A stretch of DNA of 64,000 nucleotides from Anaerosacchariphilus hominis. GTDB lineage: Bacteria; Bacillota; Clostridia; Lachnospirales; Lachnospiraceae. The translations under genes and the position numbers were made by a program. The notes below the pieces were generated by a model, which worked only from the letters and a program-made list of their open reading frames with translations, ran no database searches and had not been told where the DNA came from. Shown in pieces: positions 33,719 through 41,930 of this stretch; position 1 is the first letter of the stretch, and every line of letters starts with the position of its first letter. The stretch is from positions 1-64,000 of the forward strand of contig NZ_JACOOR010000009.1 in NCBI RefSeq assembly GCF_014290175.1. Reading direction: 5' to 3'.

Positions 33719-35020
33719 CTATTCCGTGAAAAATGCCTCCACCGTCCGCACCAGACTTTCCTGATCCGCCGTTCCCATCAGTTCCCGGCTGGAGTGCATG
33801 GCCAGCAGCGGTACGCCGATATCCACGGTTTTTACGGGAAGCAGCGCTGACGCAATGGATCCCAGGGTGCTTCCGCCTGCCACATCGGAACGATTGGCAA
33901 ACTTCTGATAGGGAATCTTTCGGGCGTCGCAGATCTGCTGCAGGATTCCCACCGCCTCGCTGTCGGTGGCATAGGACTGGCTGCTGGACTCCTTGATACA
34001 GATGCCCCGGCCCAGCACATCCTGATTGGTAGGATCGCACTTTTCCGAATAATTGGGATGTACTGCGTGGCCCACATCCACCGAAAGCAGCATGCTGTCC
34101 GCATAGGTCTCCAGGAACTTTTCCCGTCCCCTTCCGAAAGCCAGCAGAATCCGTTCCATCACCGAGGGCAGCAGCATGGATCCCGCTCCCTGTTTGGTGC
34201 GGCTTCCGATCTCCTCATGGTCAAAGAGTACCGCCATATTGACGCCCTGTTCCCGTTCTCCCTCCAGGAGTCCCTGAATCACCGCCTGTACGCTGGTCAG
34301 GTTATCCAGACGTGGCGAGGAGATGAATTCCTCGGAGAGTCCCAGAAAATCGCCTGTATCCGTGTTATAGAGACCCAGCTCATACTCCAGGATATCCTCC
34401 TTATCCACCCGCAGCTTTTTCGCCAGGCAGTCCAGGAAAAAGTCCTGATCCGCCTCCTTCCCGGACAGATCCTGTAAGCCCAGAATGGGCAGCAGATCCT
34501 TCTGGCGGTTCAGCTCCACGCCCTTATTGACCTCCCGGTTCATGTGGATGGCCAGATTCGGAATCGTCAGGAAGGGCTTCCGGAAGTCCACCAGGCGCAC
34601 CTCCGGATGAAAGACATCGTCGCTTCGCAGCACCACCCGTCCCGATACGGAAAGCGGCCGATCCAGCCAGGTATTCAGAATAGCTCCTCCGTAGACCTCC
34701 ACATTCAGCTGACGATAGCCATTTTTCTCTATCTCAGGACGGGGCTTGATCCGAAGTCCCGGAAAGTCCGTATGGGCCGCCGCGATCCGAAAAGTATCTC
34801 CAAACATAAACTTCTTACCCAGCCGGAATGCCACCAGACTGGATCCATTATGCACCAGATAGTACTTTCCTCCGTTCTCCAGCCCCCAGTCCTGTCCCAG
34901 ACTCAGTTTCTGAAAGCCTGCCGCTTTCAGCTGCCGCTCGGCCGCCGCCGCCACATGAAAGGGCGATGTTCCCTCATCCGTCAGCTGCAGCAGTTTCTCC
35001 GCGTATTTCATGGTATTCAT
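33719..35020 (-). CDS. M18-family aminopeptidase
   Basis: This 433-residue di-zinc aminopeptidase resembles ApeB/aspartyl aminopeptidase. It has the metal-site segments AAAHTDFPGLRIKP (about residue 80), LDNLTSVQAV, DHEEIGSRTKQGAGS (catalytic Glu and metal ligand) and a late VPLLAMHSSRELMGTADQ. It removes N-terminal residues from peptides in the cytosol. The promoter is physically interlocked with that of the divergent gene at 35162. Confidence 0.93.
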   Translation of the reverse strand: MNTMKYAEKLLQLTDEGTSPFHVAAAAERQLKAAGFQKLSLGQDWGLENGGKYYLVHNGSSLVAFRLGKKFMFGDTFRIAAAHTDFPGLRIKPRPEIEKNGYRQLNVEVYGGAILNTWLDRPLSVSGRVVLRSDDVFHPEVRLVDFRKPFLTIPNLAIHMNREVNKGVELNRQKDLLPILGLQDLSGKEADQDFFLDCLAKKLRVDKEDILEYELGLYNTDTGDFLGLSEEFISSPRLDNLTSVQAVIQGLLEGEREQGVNMAVLFDHEEIGSRTKQGAGSMLLPSVMERILLAFGRGREKFLETYADSMLLSVDVGHAVHPNYSEKCDPTNQDVLGRGICIKESSSQSYATDSEAVGILQQICDARKIPYQKFANRSDVAGGSTLGSIASALLPVKTVDIGVPLLAMHSSRELMGTADQESLVRTVEAFFTE

Positions 35021-35074
35021 TTGTCTTTATCCTCCTTTTTGCCCCTGGGGGCACGTACACACGCTCTTTTCTCC

Positions 35075-35116
35075 AGTATACAATGAATTGATTTCTATTT
35101 CAATTCCATGTATACT
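35075..35116. promoter_or_regulatory. Interlocked divergent promoters in a large dyad
   Basis: Rightward: TTGATT (35088-35093), 17 bases, TATACT (35111-35116). Leftward: TTGAAA (35098-35103, complement), 17 bases, TATACT (35075-35080, complement). Each -35 box lies inside the other promoter's spacer. The whole block is a near-palindrome with AGTATAC/GTATACT and GAATTG/CAATTC arms centred at 35095.5. Confidence 0.75.
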
Positions 35117-35161
35117 AAGAAAGAATTCTATTTTCTATTCCATTTTCCATAAGGAGGAGCT

Positions 35162-35665
35162 ATGATTTCTTTTCAGATCGAAGACGTAAAGAATTTTATG
35201 AATAAACTGCTGCTGGGCGGCACCTTCGATGCCTTCCATGTGGTGGAGGGCAGCGTTATCACCTACAACACCTTCCATATCGACGGCCATCTGCACCCTG
35301 ACTATTATAGTAAGGAGGAACAGGAAGCCCTGGGTCTTTCCACCCGTCGCTTTTCCCGATGGCAGGAGGTAAAACCCTTCTGTCTGGAGCTCATCAAAGG
35401 AAAACGGACGCCTCTGGGGTTTCACTTTACCTTTCAGCTTTCTCCTGAAAATACTGAGAAATTACTGAGCCAGACCGCCTCTCCCTTTTCTCCGGGGGAT
35501 GTGAACGGTCTGGCCCTGAATATCCGCTATGAGGACGGGCATGTGATCTGCACCACCGCCCTGTCGCTGAATTTATTTACCATGGACAAATCCCTGGAGC
35601 ACGCCTGGGATCAGATGGTACAGAAGTTCTTTCTAAAGCAGGATCTGGCCTTCCACCTGCTGTAA
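35162..35665 (+). CDS. Conserved hypothetical protein (DUF5721-like)
   Basis: This 167-residue soluble protein has no signal peptide or membrane segment. It resembles an uncharacterised Lachnospiraceae family that I would place in DUF5721, from memory. Features include GGTFDAFHVVEG, a HIDGHLHPDYY stretch rich in His/Asp, and FSRWQEVKPFCLELIKGK. No function is known to me. It has a strong AAGGAGGA ribosome site and a promoter interlocked with that of the M18 aminopeptidase. It is convergent with the DHHW gene. Confidence 0.75.
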   Translation: MISFQIEDVKNFMNKLLLGGTFDAFHVVEGSVITYNTFHIDGHLHPDYYSKEEQEALGLSTRRFSRWQEVKPFCLELIKGKRTPLGFHFTFQLSPENTEKLLSQTASPFSPGDVNGLALNIRYEDGHVICTTALSLNLFTMDKSLEHAWDQMVQKFFLKQDLAFHLL

Positions 35666-35696
35666 CTGTTCTGTATTCTATCTGAGTCGTCCGCGT

Positions 35697-36845
35697 TTAT
35701 CCCAGTACATCATGCAGCACGTCGTCCTCCAGAAAAGTATTCAGATTATAGAGAAAGACCACATCGGTAAAATCATACTGTTCCATCAGCTGATCCAGGC
35801 TGTCGTAATAATATCTGGGATCCACCAGCACGATTTCTTCAAAGTCGCCGGTCAGGAAGGGGACCAGGCAGTTGGCGTAGGAATCCTTTACCAGCAGAAG
35901 CTTCCGTCCCGTGGAAGCCATGGTACGGATCTCTGTCAGCGGATGGTTACCGTTTAAAAACATGCCGTATTTGTCTTTTGTATCCAGCTTCTCTGACGCG
36001 TACAGGGAAGCTGATTTTATCTGCTCCTGCACGTAGGTCACCACCAGCTCTTCCTCCTGTTCCGGCCAGTAGACCTCTATGGTATCATCGGGCACCTGAT
36101 AGCCGCTTCGGGCGGAAAGGGTTCCCTGAAAGCTGTCCGTCACCGGATACAGCTGTTTTTCCATGGAATCCGCCCTGTTCTCCGCTCCCGGAAGCCCCAT
36201 GACCTCCGCCATTTTTTCATAGGCGTACCCTGCCCCCCGGGTGGTCCAGTGGTGATCGCTCCAGTAATACAGGTACTCGTCCTTATGCTCCCGCAATGTC
36301 TCATACAGAGGGATCTCCATCACCGGCTCCTCCCGCTTTTCCAGATACCTTCCTATCTTTTCCAGCTGTTTTTCCTGATCTTCCACCGGCGCGTATGCCG
36401 GAAGTCCTTCCTTCTGGACGGAAGCTGCGTCGGGAACCAGCATCAGATAGCTTCTCACCCCAGGATAATGTCCGCTGAAGCTTCCGATGGCTTTCAGATT
36501 CTGCCGGGTTCCCGCCCGGATTCCGGAGGGCTCCTCAAAGAGCTGATCCTTTCCCAGATATACATCCCCTGATTTATTTTTCCCCAGAAGCCGGTCTGCC
36601 GCTGTCTGGAAACGAATCCACTGATCCCGGAAAGCGAACTGGTCCGTCTGATATTTCTCAAAATCCGTCATAAACCGGCCATCCATCAGTTCCGTCAGGC
36701 TGAAGACCGGCCTCTGCTCCAGCATCCGGTTCTCCGTATCGGAAAACTTCACGTCCTGATGAAGCAGATTGGCCAGGGTAAAGCCTCCCAGCAGGAGGAC
36801 AAATCCCAGCCCCAGTATATTGTTCAGATAACGTCTGTCTCTCAT
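35697..36845 (-). CDS. DHHW-family (AlgX/AlgJ-like) SGNH protein
   Basis: This 382-residue protein has one N-terminal membrane helix (residues 8-26) and an extracytoplasmic SGNH-like domain. It carries the eponymous SDHHWTTRGAGYAYE motif near residue 200 and a serine in LLVKDSYANCLVP near 320, like AlgJ/AlgX. These proteins transfer or remove acetyl groups on exported polysaccharide, taking them from an MBOAT partner. The MBOAT gene lies 17 bases upstream on the same strand, and DUF4358 and SGNH genes precede it. Confidence 0.88.
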   Translation of the reverse strand: MRDRRYLNNILGLGFVLLLGGFTLANLLHQDVKFSDTENRMLEQRPVFSLTELMDGRFMTDFEKYQTDQFAFRDQWIRFQTAADRLLGKNKSGDVYLGKDQLFEEPSGIRAGTRQNLKAIGSFSGHYPGVRSYLMLVPDAASVQKEGLPAYAPVEDQEKQLEKIGRYLEKREEPVMEIPLYETLREHKDEYLYYWSDHHWTTRGAGYAYEKMAEVMGLPGAENRADSMEKQLYPVTDSFQGTLSARSGYQVPDDTIEVYWPEQEEELVVTYVQEQIKSASLYASEKLDTKDKYGMFLNGNHPLTEIRTMASTGRKLLLVKDSYANCLVPFLTGDFEEIVLVDPRYYYDSLDQLMEQYDFTDVVFLYNLNTFLEDDVLHDVLG

Positions 36846-36862
36846 GATAACTGCCTCATTTT

Positions 36863-38266
36863 CTAAAACCGGAAATACAGAAACGGGTTATAGGTGTCGT
36901 GGATCAGATAGGCCACAGCCAGCAAAAAAATCACCAGATAGCCTGTGACAGTCAGGACATCCCACCAGTCGCTTTCCTGCAGACGCCGCCACAGCGCTCC
37001 CGGCAATGGCGTGGAACCCAGGGCCGCCAGCAAAAATAAAACCGCGCCTGTGGTCAGATAATAGAGACTCGCTCCATCCACCACTCCCACGGCTCCCTGT
37101 CCCACCAGCAGTCCCAGATAGGTTCCTGCTGCCTGAAGATTTGGGCTGAAGAAAAAGACCCAGCCGATCATGACCAGCACCAGCGTATAAAAACGCCCCA
37201 CCACCGGCAGCTTTCCCTTTTTCCCTTTCCCGAGCCGGTTCAGGACATATTTTTCCAGAATCAGCAAAAGCCCGTAATAAAGGCCCCAGACCACAAAGTT
37301 CCAGCTGGCCCCATGCCAGAGCCCCGTACAGGCCCAGACCACCAGCAGGTTAAAGATATGCCGCCCGGTGCTGACCCGGTTGCCGCCCAGGGGAATGTAA
37401 ACATACTCCCGGAACCAGGAGCTTAAGGAAATATGCCACCGTCTCCAGAAGTCGGTGACGCTTGTCGCCCAGTAAGGATAACGGAAGTTTGGCTGAAACT
37501 CAAAGCCCAGCATTTTTCCCAAGCCGATAGCCATGTCCGAATAGCCGCTGAAATCAAAATAGATCTGGAAGGTATAGGCCAGCACCCCCAGCCAGGCGGA
37601 AAGCACTGACAGGGAAGACAGGGCCGTAATCTCCCGATACATCACGCCCAGATTATTGGCCAGAAGCACCTTTTTCCCCAGACCCACGACGAAATAGCGG
37701 ACTCCCTCCCCGAACCGGGAACGAGACATTTCCCGGCTCTGAAGCTGGGCGTCCACGTCCGCGTACTGGACGATGGGCCCGGCCACCAGCTGGGGAAACA
37801 TGGAGATATAGAGACCGAAGGAAATCAGATTTTTCTGGCTCTTTGCCTTTCCCCTGTACACATCCGCCAGATAGGAAATGGACTGGAAGGTGTAGAAGGA
37901 AAGTCCGATGGGAAGGCTTAAGGAAAGCGCCGGAAGCTTCACAGAAAGCAGCGCCTCCAGGTTCTGGGCCAGGAAACCATAGTATTTGAAAAAGCCCAGA
38001 ATCAGCAGATCCACGGCCACGCCCAGGGCCAGACTGCCCTTTCCCCTTTTTCCCTTTTCCTGCTGCCTGGCGATATCCAGTCCCATCACATAATTCCACA
38101 GGATGCTGTACCCCATAAGCAGGCAGTATACCGGCTCTCCCCAGGCATAGAAGATCAGACTGGCCAGCAGAAGCACCAGATTCCGAAGCTTCCCCGGAGC
38201 CAGATAATAAACCGCCAGCACCGGCGGCAGAAATGCAAATAAAAAGACAATACTGCTGAAAACCAT
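36863..38266 (-). CDS. MBOAT-family O-acyltransferase (AlgI/DltB-like)
   Basis: This 467-residue polytopic protein has about ten to twelve helices. The family histidines lie in DFWRRWHISLSSWFREYVYIP (about residue 275) and GLWHGASWNFVVWG (about 320; the invariant active-site His). MBOAT proteins pass acyl groups across the membrane to sugars or teichoic acids. With the DHHW protein encoded next, it forms an AlgI-AlgX-like acetylation pair. It begins 14 bases after the DUF4358 gene. Confidence 0.92.
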   Translation of the reverse strand: MVFSSIVFLFAFLPPVLAVYYLAPGKLRNLVLLLASLIFYAWGEPVYCLLMGYSILWNYVMGLDIARQQEKGKRGKGSLALGVAVDLLILGFFKYYGFLAQNLEALLSVKLPALSLSLPIGLSFYTFQSISYLADVYRGKAKSQKNLISFGLYISMFPQLVAGPIVQYADVDAQLQSREMSRSRFGEGVRYFVVGLGKKVLLANNLGVMYREITALSSLSVLSAWLGVLAYTFQIYFDFSGYSDMAIGLGKMLGFEFQPNFRYPYWATSVTDFWRRWHISLSSWFREYVYIPLGGNRVSTGRHIFNLLVVWACTGLWHGASWNFVVWGLYYGLLLILEKYVLNRLGKGKKGKLPVVGRFYTLVLVMIGWVFFFSPNLQAAGTYLGLLVGQGAVGVVDGASLYYLTTGAVLFLLAALGSTPLPGALWRRLQESDWWDVLTVTGYLVIFLLAVAYLIHDTYNPFLYFRF

Positions 38267-38280
38267 GATTACTTATGCTC

Positions 38281-38778
38281 CTAACTTCCTGTCCGTTCTG
38301 TCTGAAACAAGTCTTTTCGGTATGCCTTTTTGATATCGGAGACCCGATCCGAAACTGCGAACAGCACATAGCTGCCGTCTCTTCGAATGACACACCCGTT
38401 CAACAGCTGCACCTGCTCCGGGCCGTAGCCTTCAAAGTTTTTCACCTGAGTTTCCTTCCGGTTCCGGGCCGCCTCCAATACCTGTTCGGCCTGTTCCGGA
38501 GATGCACACTCCACCAGAAGCAGCTCCTCCACCGCCATATTGTCTGAGGCGGTATACAGGACCCAGTGGGCCAGTTCCCCTGCGTTCAGGTCATAGAACC
38601 GCCGGAGCATCCTGGCGTCTCCCTGCTTCATATCCGACAGATCCATGGCCTTCTCCACGTCTGCCTGCAATTTTCCAAAATCCACCTGCCGGGCCGTTCC
38701 CTTCACCACCAGCAGGCCGCCCGCTGCCAGAAGTACCAGAAGCAACAGCTTCGCTATCCTCAATATCCAGTCTTTCAT
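38281..38778 (-). CDS. DUF4358-type membrane-anchored protein
   Basis: This protein of about 165 residues has an N-terminal membrane helix (LLLLVLLAAGGLLVV) and an extracytoplasmic domain of the DUF4358 type (LRRFYDLNAGELAHWVLY, VEELLLVECASPEQAEQV). The family has no established function. Its place between the SGNH esterase and MBOAT genes suggests an accessory part of the acylation machinery. I chose ATG 38778, behind AAGGATGGG. A longer frame begins at 38826 inside the preceding gene. Confidence 0.8.
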   Translation of the reverse strand: MKDWILRIAKLLLLVLLAAGGLLVVKGTARQVDFGKLQADVEKAMDLSDMKQGDARMLRRFYDLNAGELAHWVLYTASDNMAVEELLLVECASPEQAEQVLEAARNRKETQVKNFEGYGPEQVQLLNGCVIRRDGSYVLFAVSDRVSDIKKAYRKDLFQTERTGS

Positions 38779-38789
38779 AATCCCATCCT

Positions 38790-39596
38790 TCACAGGCCCG
38801 CTGCCTCCTCCATCTGTTCCAGCCAAAGGGGATAGGGCGCGCTTTTCAAATGCACCGCGTCCTTCTGATACCAGTCCGCATGATCCTGAAACATCTGGCT
38901 GTTGTCGATAAAGACCAGGTTCTGTTCCTCACACATGGACTCCAAAGCCCCGTTAAAAGCGTCCACCTGCGCCAAAAAGGGCTTTTTCTCCACGGCCTCC
39001 GGCAGCACCGGAAGGATGCTGTTTACATAAATGGGCAGCTTCGGCGCCTGCTCCCGAATCTCCTGAATCCGCGCCGTATAGCGGCTGATAAAAAGTCCGC
39101 TGTCGCCCCGGCAGTATTCCAGATCGTTTAAGCCAATGGACAAAAACATGACCTCCGGCGCAAGCTCCAGAGCCTTCTCTATCTCCGGCCCCGCCGTGTC
39201 CGTCCGCAGTCCCCGCAACGCTACGATGGAGGTGGAGTCCAGAATCTCATAATCCAGAAAGCCCGTGGCCACCGAATCTCCCACCAGCACCGCATTTCGG
39301 AAGCGTTCCTTTAAAGAACCCCTATCCAGCTTTGCCGGATCCTTTATCTGCTCCGCCTGCTCTTTTGCATTCAGCTTCTTTTCGATCTCCTTTACGTCCT
39401 CCTGCTCCTGTTCCCGGATCCAGCTCAGCGCCGGAAAGTCCTCTTCGCTCTTTTCCTGCTTCTGGCTTCGCCCCTCCCGGGCCAGCAGTACGCCCGCCAG
39501 GATCAGAAGCAGAATCACATACCAGGCCATCCGCGTGCCCTGTCGGATAGTCTGTCCCTTATCCCGTCCTTTATTCTGTCTCGATTTCTGTCTCAT
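38790..39596 (-). CDS. SGNH/GDSL-family hydrolase, membrane-anchored
   Basis: This 268-residue protein has an N-terminal helix (residues 25-40). A charged linker and an SGNH esterase fold follow: VLVGDSVATG (nucleophile Ser), LSIGLNDLEYC (Gly/Asn blocks) and DAVHLKSAPYPLW (catalytic Asp and His). It is probably an outward-facing carbohydrate O-acyl esterase or transferase. Its gene ends 11 bases before the DUF4358 start and is the first of a four-gene block with MBOAT and DHHW. Confidence 0.88.
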   Translation of the reverse strand: MRQKSRQNKGRDKGQTIRQGTRMAWYVILLLILAGVLLAREGRSQKQEKSEEDFPALSWIREQEQEDVKEIEKKLNAKEQAEQIKDPAKLDRGSLKERFRNAVLVGDSVATGFLDYEILDSTSIVALRGLRTDTAGPEIEKALELAPEVMFLSIGLNDLEYCRGDSGLFISRYTARIQEIREQAPKLPIYVNSILPVLPEAVEKKPFLAQVDAFNGALESMCEEQNLVFIDNSQMFQDHADWYQKDAVHLKSAPYPLWLEQMEEAAGL

Positions 39597-39661
39597 ATTT
39601 CAAAAGCGCTCCTGTTTGATTAGACGATGGAGGGTTCCAAATAGTTTCATTTTTAATAAAC

Positions 39662-41737
39662 TTATAACCAGAATTCCAGCAAATGTTCCGCTCCGTAAAA
39701 CCACCGGGGATTCATCTGCTGCATTTTCTCATAGACATCCGTAAAGATCGTAAGAAAATGGTAAACCATGGACTGAGCAAACAACAGCAGAAATGCTCCG
39801 TACACCCGGTTCCAGGCTGCCGTCCCCGCCGTACTATGGGCGATTCCGCAGATAGCCGGAACCGCAGCCAGGAAGAAGAGCCAGGTGAAGTCCACCGTAT
39901 ACCGGGGAATCAGACCTCCGATCTGCAGATCCACACAGGCCAGCAGAAGGCCCAGAAGCAACAGAAGCCATGCCCAGCAGTAAGCGTCCTTCTGACCTAT
40001 ATACTTCTTAAACTGCCGGGGAATCAGGCTGATCCACAGAATCAGATTCAAAGCCATGATTCCCCCGAAGCCGCTTTCCACGATCGCCTGGCCATAAAAC
40101 TGGCTTTTCACATCCACCTGTTCAAAATAGGGGAAGAGCCCAGTAATCACAGGCGGCTGGAACAGCATGGTAAAATAGCCGGGTATGATTCGTCCCAGTT
40201 TAAATTCCCGTTTGGTCATATTCTGGATAGTCAGATTATAGGCCGCTCCAAAGTCTGTCACACTTCCGAACCGGATCTGATTATAATACATCAGTCCGGC
40301 CGCCACCAGCACCACCGGCAGGAAAAAGGCCGCAAGATCCGGAAGCCTTTTCTCCTGAAGTACCTTTTTCTCCCGGAACGCCCTTCCAAACAGCGGAATA
40401 GCCAAAGCGCTCACCAGCACCAGCTGGGGACGGCACCCCGCCACCAGAGCGATAAGGAAGGACCCCAGTCCCATCCGCACCCGATTGCACCGCTCCCCCG
40501 AAAGGGCCTTCAGCCAGAATGCCAGTCCCCAGACAGCAAAAGCAAGTCCCAGTAGAATCGGCACATCATAGAAGACCGGATTCCGGAAAAACATCCAGAC
40601 GCCGCTTCCGTTGGCAATCAGCAGCCCCAACAGCAGGTATACGGAAAAGGGCGTTCCCCGATACCATTTCTTTATGATTTCCCCCAGCAGGATAAAAACT
40701 CCCGCCATAAACAGACAGCCGGTGAACCAGACCACCGGAAGGGTGGACAGATCCTGCCCTGTCACCAGGTAATAGGGCAGAAAGAATACCAGCTCCGGCA
40801 CGATACCGAAATACACGTAATACTTTCCTTCGTAGTAGGCTGTATCCCACAGATAACTACCGCCCTCGGTCTCCATCTGCATGCTCCGGGCCCGGTAGTC
40901 ATAGGGATCCGGCATACTTTTCAGCCATTCCTCTGGCTCCACGTCCAGCCAGGGATGCCCCTCCGCCAGAGAATGGGCCAGCATCTGATACTGCCTGGTC
41001 TCTTGCTCCTCCCGATCCCGGGATACAGCCGGGAGATTCTGATTCTGCACCACCGCCGCTGCCGCGAATTCCAGGCAGAGAATCACAGCCACCAGAGCGT
41101 ATCCTTTCCAGCCACAATCCACATACTTCTTTTTATGAATCCCCGACATGGGACGTAAAAGATAAGCTGCCAGCAGAAGCCCAAAAACTGCTGCCAGCCG
41201 TCCCGCCGAGAAGGAAAAGGGCACCGGCACATTTCCACTGATATCCTCGATCCGAATTACCTGTCCCTTGGTTCCATGAATCAGAATCATGGCTTCCGTT
41301 GTGGTTCCACTCAGATGTACCCGCATATATTCGCTTTTTTCCACACCTCTTACGATGGCCCGCTCCGTCAGACGGAAGTACTTTTCATTGGCTTCATCGT
41401 TTATTTTCACCTGCACCAGAACCGCGTCCTCCTCCGCAGAGGCCGGATTTTCCACTGTCATACGGATATGAAGGTTGTAAAGCTTCTGATTGATATTCAG
41501 AATCTCGATGGAGGCTGTCTCTTCTCCCTCTTCTGCCGTAATCCGGTAGAGATTATCCCCCAGAGGCTCCAACCCCTCGCCCATCAGACGTTCCTCCAGC
41601 AGTGTATGTTCTGTTCTCCATAGGTATGATTCCCAGTGCCGGATATTAAATACAAAAAACTCCAGAAATACTGCCAGGCATCCTGCCAGAACCGGAATCA
41701 TCCAAAAAGCAGTTTTCCATTTCTTCCACTTACTCAT
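39662..41737 (-). CDS. Large polytopic membrane protein, possible GT-C-type glycosyltransferase
   Basis: This protein of about 691 residues has one N-terminal helix and an outer beta-rich domain of about 150 residues (roughly 30-180). At least ten helices follow, with an outer loop carrying AHSLAEGHPWLDVEP and DPYDYRARSM after helix 3. The layout is like GT-C sugar transferases that use polyprenyl-phosphate donors, but I see no decisive motif. It lies upstream of the acylation block, same strand, 65 bases away. It may build the polymer that is then acylated. ATG 41737 has GGGGAG upstream. Confidence 0.65.
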   Translation of the reverse strand: MSKWKKWKTAFWMIPVLAGCLAVFLEFFVFNIRHWESYLWRTEHTLLEERLMGEGLEPLGDNLYRITAEEGEETASIEILNINQKLYNLHIRMTVENPASAEEDAVLVQVKINDEANEKYFRLTERAIVRGVEKSEYMRVHLSGTTTEAMILIHGTKGQVIRIEDISGNVPVPFSFSAGRLAAVFGLLLAAYLLRPMSGIHKKKYVDCGWKGYALVAVILCLEFAAAAVVQNQNLPAVSRDREEQETRQYQMLAHSLAEGHPWLDVEPEEWLKSMPDPYDYRARSMQMETEGGSYLWDTAYYEGKYYVYFGIVPELVFFLPYYLVTGQDLSTLPVVWFTGCLFMAGVFILLGEIIKKWYRGTPFSVYLLLGLLIANGSGVWMFFRNPVFYDVPILLGLAFAVWGLAFWLKALSGERCNRVRMGLGSFLIALVAGCRPQLVLVSALAIPLFGRAFREKKVLQEKRLPDLAAFFLPVVLVAAGLMYYNQIRFGSVTDFGAAYNLTIQNMTKREFKLGRIIPGYFTMLFQPPVITGLFPYFEQVDVKSQFYGQAIVESGFGGIMALNLILWISLIPRQFKKYIGQKDAYCWAWLLLLLGLLLACVDLQIGGLIPRYTVDFTWLFFLAAVPAICGIAHSTAGTAAWNRVYGAFLLLFAQSMVYHFLTIFTDVYEKMQQMNPRWFYGAEHLLEFWL

Positions 41738-41826
41738 GTTTTCTGTCTCCCCTGTAATATCTTCGCTATTATAACACATTCTCTCCCATCCGTTTATACT
41801 TTTTTAAGAAAGTTTATAAACTTTTG

Positions 41827-41853
41827 TTAGCACTCGATCGTTTAGAGTGCTAA
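41827..41853 (+). promoter_or_regulatory. CIRCE element (HrcA operator) upstream of htpG
   Basis: TTAGCACTC-N9-GAGTGCTAA is a perfect match to the CIRCE consensus. It lies just before a good promoter (41861-41889) and directly after a weaker TATAAA at 41815-41820. Confidence 0.95.
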
Positions 41854-41860
41854 TTTTCTA

Positions 41861-41889
41861 TTGACTTTTGAAATCCGACGCGTTACAAT
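41861..41889 (+). promoter_or_regulatory. Promoter of htpG
   Basis: TTGACT (41861-41866), a 17-base spacer and TACAAT (41884-41889) lie 41 bases before ATG 41931. Confidence 0.75.
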
Positions 41890-41930
41890 ATTTATCAGTT
41901 ACGAAACATACCAAAAGGAGTGAATGAAAC

